A stretch of DNA of 8,425 nt from Candidatus Aenigmatarchaeota archaeon. GTDB taxonomy: Archaea; EX4484-52; GLR71. Each line of letters starts with the position of its first letter. Within the stretch, counting starts at the first letter, position 1. The stretch is taken from the NCBI GenBank assembly GCA_023134675.1, contig JAGLUQ010000029.1:1-8425 (forward strand), written 5' to 3'. The position numbers were made by a program, and so were the translations under genes. Positions 5,232 to 8,425 of the stretch are shown here, one piece after another. The notes below the pieces were generated by a model. It was not told the origin of the DNA and searched no databases. It was given only the letters and a program-made list of their open reading frames with translations.

Positions 5232-6431
5232 TCACATCTTATACCTAAGCACAGCCCCGATACCGCCTAACTGCAAAAACTGCGCACCTTCAGGCGTCTC
5301 AGAGCTCACTTCCACAAAAGCAGAACCCATGTCTTCAGCCATCTTCTCTAGCTCTTCAACAAGATCAGCCTTCTCAGAAACAATAAGTTCCCCCGAACAT
5401 TTAGGGCACTTATCAGGCAAACTCTCTTTCTTTGCAGCCTTCTCCTCAGAAAAGCTGCAATTTTTGCATTTCAGCTCAAAATGACGCAGAGGCATGTCCT
5501 CAGAAATTATAAGTTTCCTGACAGCCCCTATCTTAAGCGCATTGACAACATCGACATGCCCGTACGACGCAAGACCATCCTCTTTCTTCAGGTGGTCAAA
5601 GAAATCTTTTATGATATCTCTTTCAATAGTGGCAGATGCCTCTTTAAGCACATCATCAGACCTCTCAAGAAGCTCTTTGAGTCCCGGCTCACCTGAATAC
5701 GACAGGTCTTTTATACCTATAATCTTCTTCTTCAACGCCTCAGATAGAAAGTCACCGTCAGCGAAAGTCTCTTTCACAGGTCCGGGACCGCCGATCAGCA
5801 CACCTTTAAGGTTCCTGTTCTGTTCAAAAGTTTTAGTGGCGGCTTCACCTACCATCTTCATAAAGTTCAGCAGAAGCCCGGCACGCACCCTCTCAAACCT
5901 CTGTGCGCTCTGCCCGCCCTTGCCAGTCTTTCCGGGAACCATAGAATTGAAATTATGCGAAACTTTTATAGCTTTTCCCATGAGAAACCCGACACTGGCC
6001 TCAGACTTATCTATCGTCACAAGGCCGTATACCTCTTTTTCCTCAACAAGCTCTTTCAGGTGGTCTATAAGGAATGTCTGCTCGCACCTGTATGTCCTCA
6101 GGTTTATAGGCTCAGGCGGCTCAAACATCCACAGCTTTATGTCAGAGGTCCCTTCATTCTCAGAAATGTTTCCACTGTATATACACAGGCCGTTGGGCGG
6201 TGTCACCTTAAACACCCTCAATGCCTGATCTATCCTTGCAAGCGCTCCGGAAACATTCTTCCTTGTAGTCTTAGATTTGATGTTGGCAACAGTTCCTGCT
6301 TCCTGCCGGACCATATTGTTTATCTCGTTTATATTGTATCCGGAAGGCACGCTTATGGAGACAAGCTCAGTATGCCGCCCCCTAAAAGAGCCAAGCTCTT
6401 TTATAAGAGTCTTGAGCTGCCTTTTTGACAT
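5232..6431 (-). CDS. prf1: Peptide chain release factor aRF1 (subunit 1)
   Basis: Archaeal/eukaryotic-type class I release factor. It recognises all three stop codons in the ribosomal A site and triggers peptidyl-tRNA hydrolysis, with the aEF1A and ABCE1 partners known for this family. Numbered from ATG 6431 (399 residues, normal length): RGRHTELVSISVP (17-29); the stop-codon NIKS loop (50-53) followed by KTTRKNVSGAL; YRCEQTF (114-120), the second decoding motif Y-x-C-x-x-x-F; GKGGQSAQRFERVRAG (170-185) with the catalytic GGQ at 172-174; and a C-terminal minidomain with two Cys pairs, C322/C325 and C342/C345, that can bind zinc. The ATG at 6431 gives the usual MSK-type N-terminus. An in-frame GTG at 6455 would add eight residues unlike the family. 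AGGTG lies 21 bases before the ATG, too far to be its Shine-Dalgarno. The intact decoding motifs fit a standard code. Confidence 0.97.
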   Translation of the reverse strand: MSKRQLKTLIKELGSFRGRHTELVSISVPSGYNINEINNMVRQEAGTVANIKSKTTRKNVSGALARIDQALRVFKVTPPNGLCIYSGNISENEGTSDIKLWMFEPPEPINLRTYRCEQTFLIDHLKELVEEKEVYGLVTIDKSEASVGFLMGKAIKVSHNFNSMVPGKTGKGGQSAQRFERVRAGLLLNFMKMVGEAATKTFEQNRNLKGVLIGGPGPVKETFADGDFLSEALKKKIIGIKDLSYSGEPGLKELLERSDDVLKEASATIERDIIKDFFDHLKKEDGLASYGHVDVVNALKIGAVRKLIISEDMPLRHFELKCKNCSFSEEKAAKKESLPDKCPKCSGELIVSEKADLVEELEKMAEDMGSAFVEVSSETPEGAQFLQLGGIGAVLRYKM

Positions 6432-6480
6432 AGTAATATCGTTAAATAAGAACACCTTTTATTTCTTGACTGCAAATGCA

Positions 6481-6497
6481 ATATAATATTTATGTAT
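6481..6497 (-). promoter_or_regulatory. Probable promoter of aRF1
   Basis: Within the 65 bases between the large unknown gene and the aRF1 GTG candidate, the minus strand reads CATAAATATTATA. It is centred near 6488 and predicts transcription starting around 6461, with a 30-base leader to ATG 6431. A T-rich stretch just before it (TCTTTTAAAATT, about 6503-6514) may end the upstream transcript. Confidence 0.4.
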
Positions 6498-6520
6498 AGC
6501 AATTTTAAAAGATTATAGCT

Positions 6521-8425
6521 TTACCAGGGAATATTTATCTTCCTGTATAGAGGGCCTACAATATCCCCGCCCCAGTAAGCGCTTCCAGCAAGCTTGAACA
6601 TGCCCTGCGTAAGCTCATCAAACATCTCTGCCTGATAAGGTCCCGGCTCAACCCGCCATCTAAGATCTATACCAAAATTCTTCATCGTCTTCTTAAAACT
6701 CTCTACTGCCTTGTTTTCTTTCTTAGGGGCAGACACCCTCTGGAGCACAACATCCTTATGTTCATTGAACTTGGTAAGTTTTGCCTGAGCTTCCTTTTGT
6801 ATCACTTTCAGCGCATCTTCGCGCGCATTTTGAGCATTGTTATCATCACTGCTTGCCCATGGACCTCCGGGTATGATTATATCGACACCCATTTTTATGT
6901 CTTTATCTCCGCCTTTCTTTTTAAGTTCATTAAGTTTTTCCTCGCTAAAAAGTACGAAATCATCTTCCTTGTATTTCTTCCCGTCAATCTCAATATTTCC
7001 ATCCTCATCAGCATCTTTCTTGAAGTTTTTGCCGCCGAGAATATCATCTTTCTTCTTATATATCATGTCATCCTTCTTGATCCTGTAAGACCCGTTCTCT
7101 GAATGAAGATAATATTGTATATAGTATTTTTCCCTGTCCATATTTATTATGTCATTCATCTCAATTTCAGTTTTCTTGTCCTCACAGTTTCTTTCAAGAA
7201 GCTTCAGCAACATCATGTTCTTCGTTGCGATATAGCCGTGTATCTCCCATGTCCCGTCCTCAAAAGGTGTCGGCTGGCCGTTTACCATCACATTGAACAC
7301 GCATTTATTATAGTCAATGGTCCAGGCAGTGTAGTACCACTCATCTTCCCGCAGATCTGCAGCCCCGAATTTAGCATCCCTTTTTGATATGCTTGTCCGG
7401 TCATTGACATAATCCTCAATCTGCTTTTCAGTTATCCATGGGTATTTCCCGAGCAGGCCTTTTGCCTGACCTTTTTTATCTTTTCCAGCATTATATATGA
7501 ACTTCTCCTGTATATGGTAATCATACGCCTTGACACCTTTCTTGCCAACATATTTCGGACTATTGTATAACTCATTAGGCGTCCTTTGAAGTTTATGCCT
7601 CATCCTTATAGGAATCCAGAGCCATATGGTCTGGTTGGTAAAGCTTCTCGCCTCGCCCGGCCTGTCAAAGAAATCGCCTGCCGCCCCTGCACGCCCTCTC
7701 TCTGACGAGAGCGCATTGTTAAGCATCCTATGCTGCATCACATGCGGCTTGAGCCATTCACGCCTCTCATCCAGATATTTTTTCTTAGACATGGACAGGG
7801 ATTTCACCGTGCTGTACCTCTGATCAATCCCTTCCTTAAAAAGCGTCTTCCATTGTGCATATGCCGACCATTTGGCTTTCAGGAAATTCTTTTCCACCTG
7901 CGGAAGCTTTCCAAAAGATCCGCCCTCTTTCAGATCATCAAGAGATGTCATGCTCAGGAAATCCTCAACAATTGTCGGCATTATGTTTGATTTTCGCATA
8001 AAAGCCATGCTGAGTCGTCCCTCTCCCTGCGCACCGCCCCCGCCTGTATAATAATCAACCTGATCCACAAACATTGTCTTGAGCGCCGCCTCATCGCTCT
8101 CGCTGAAATAGTTCAGCATCTCTTCCGCTTTCCTGACATCATGTTCAAGAAGCTGCCACTGCCCTACCTCATTTCCTATATCTGTAAGCGTTGTGCTTAT
8201 TATCCTCTCAAGCTCGCCTCTCTGTACTTTCGCATTCTGGTAGAAAGGATTCTGTGTGCTTGGCGTCACATGGAAATCTTCACCTACCTTGAGTATCTTG
8301 TATCCTTCCTGTATAAGATGGAACATAAGGCTGTCATATATTCCCTGCGTCGCCCCTAATGTAGATGTCACATTTATCTTCCGGTATGTATTCAGGCCTA
8401 CGCCTACCCATCCTGAACGTACTAT
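6521..8425 (-). CDS. Large unknown protein, C-terminal 634 residues (runs off right edge)
   Basis: No recognised family. The frame stays open from the stop at 6521 to base 8425, so the true start lies outside; the in-frame GTG at 8371 is not a convincing start. The visible part is hydrophilic, rich in Lys, Asp, Tyr and Trp, with no membrane segment. From the N-terminal side, numbered from codon 8371-8369 = 1: a region with helical stretches (about 50-215), including a Gly-rich YYTGGGGAQGEG; a Trp/Tyr-rich middle (WLWIPIRMRH, then EDEWYYTAWTIDY), probably beta; a charged segment with KKDD repeats and a DADEDGNIEID loop (453-463) like a calcium-binding DxDxDG loop; an Ala/Lys-rich helix; and a C-terminus ending GPLYRKINIPW. 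A related YRKIN appears at 8372-8386. Modest hand-sampled GC and codon use resemble aRF1, not the AT-rich block. It could be the soluble part of a large surface or membrane-anchored protein, but nothing seen proves that. Confidence 0.8.
   Translation of the reverse strand: MVRSGWVGVGLNTYRKINVTSTLGATQGIYDSLMFHLIQEGYKILKVGEDFHVTPSTQNPFYQNAKVQRGELERIISTTLTDIGNEVGQWQLLEHDVRKAEEMLNYFSESDEAALKTMFVDQVDYYTGGGGAQGEGRLSMAFMRKSNIMPTIVEDFLSMTSLDDLKEGGSFGKLPQVEKNFLKAKWSAYAQWKTLFKEGIDQRYSTVKSLSMSKKKYLDERREWLKPHVMQHRMLNNALSSERGRAGAAGDFFDRPGEARSFTNQTIWLWIPIRMRHKLQRTPNELYNSPKYVGKKGVKAYDYHIQEKFIYNAGKDKKGQAKGLLGKYPWITEKQIEDYVNDRTSISKRDAKFGAADLREDEWYYTAWTIDYNKCVFNVMVNGQPTPFEDGTWEIHGYIATKNMMLLKLLERNCEDKKTEIEMNDIINMDREKYYIQYYLHSENGSYRIKKDDMIYKKKDDILGGKNFKKDADEDGNIEIDGKKYKEDDFVLFSEEKLNELKKKGGDKDIKMGVDIIIPGGPWASSDDNNAQNAREDALKVIQKEAQAKLTKFNEHKDVVLQRVSAPKKENKAVESFKKTMKNFGIDLRWRVEPGPYQAEMFDELTQGMFKLAGSAYWGGDIVGPLYRKINIPW

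Noticed and set aside
5494..6228. Open plus-strand frame of 244 codons
   Set aside because: It is exactly antisense to aRF1, whose motifs are unambiguous; its Ser/Pro/Phe-rich translation has no domain character.
6432..6455. GTG at 6455 as the aRF1 start
   Set aside because: It adds eight residues unlike aRF1 N-termini, while the ATG at 6431 gives the expected one; kept only as an alternative.
8369..8371. GTG as the start of the large unknown gene
   Set aside because: The same frame continues without a stop to base 8425, there is no Shine-Dalgarno or TATA box at the right distance, and the upstream residues look like continuing protein.

Overview
The window comes from an archaeon. It encodes an archaeal/eukaryotic-type release factor aRF1 (NIKS and GGQ motifs), two RNase P protein subunits found only in archaea and eukaryotes (Rpp30-like RNP3 and Pop5-like RNP2), an XPD/Rad3-type helicase with an iron-sulfur cysteine set, and an archaeal NYN-domain protein. 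Several genes have a TATA-like element about 27 bases before the start codon, or a GGTGA(T)-type Shine-Dalgarno sequence. The small RNA-centred gene set and the large unrecognised protein would suit a DPANN-type or euryarchaeal lineage, but I cannot place it from sequence alone. No rRNA, tRNA, CRISPR array or insertion sequence was seen.

Layout. Positions 1-1216 (minus): the N-terminal part of an XPD-like helicase running off the left edge, preceded by a 135-residue unknown protein with a Cys/His/Asp pattern like a papain- or transglutaminase-fold enzyme. Positions 1337-2469 (plus): rnp3 and rnp2, overlapping by four bases. Positions 2593-3093 (plus): the NYN-domain protein, starting at TTG behind a strong Shine-Dalgarno. 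Positions 3095-5201: an AT-rich block with an unusual AAA ATPase (minus), diverging from two tandem 132-residue unknown proteins (plus) that are paralogues of each other. Positions 5232-6431 (minus): aRF1. Positions 6521-8425 (minus): the C-terminal 634 residues of a large unrecognised protein that enters from the right edge.

How the genes relate. rnp3 and rnp2 make partner subunits of RNase P (tRNA 5' maturation). With aRF1 and perhaps the NYN protein they form an RNA-processing and translation background. The 3095-5201 block looks like an accessory insertion between housekeeping genes. It is AT-richer in hand-counted lines, meets both neighbours tail to tail, and its two arms diverge from a 189-base intergenic region full of inverted repeats. 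The ATPase keeps Walker A, sensor 1 and sensor 2, but has Gln in place of the catalytic Walker B Glu and lacks recognisable arginine fingers. It may therefore bind ATP without normal turnover. The ATPase plus the paralogue pair is the best candidate here for an undescribed system; its function is unknown.
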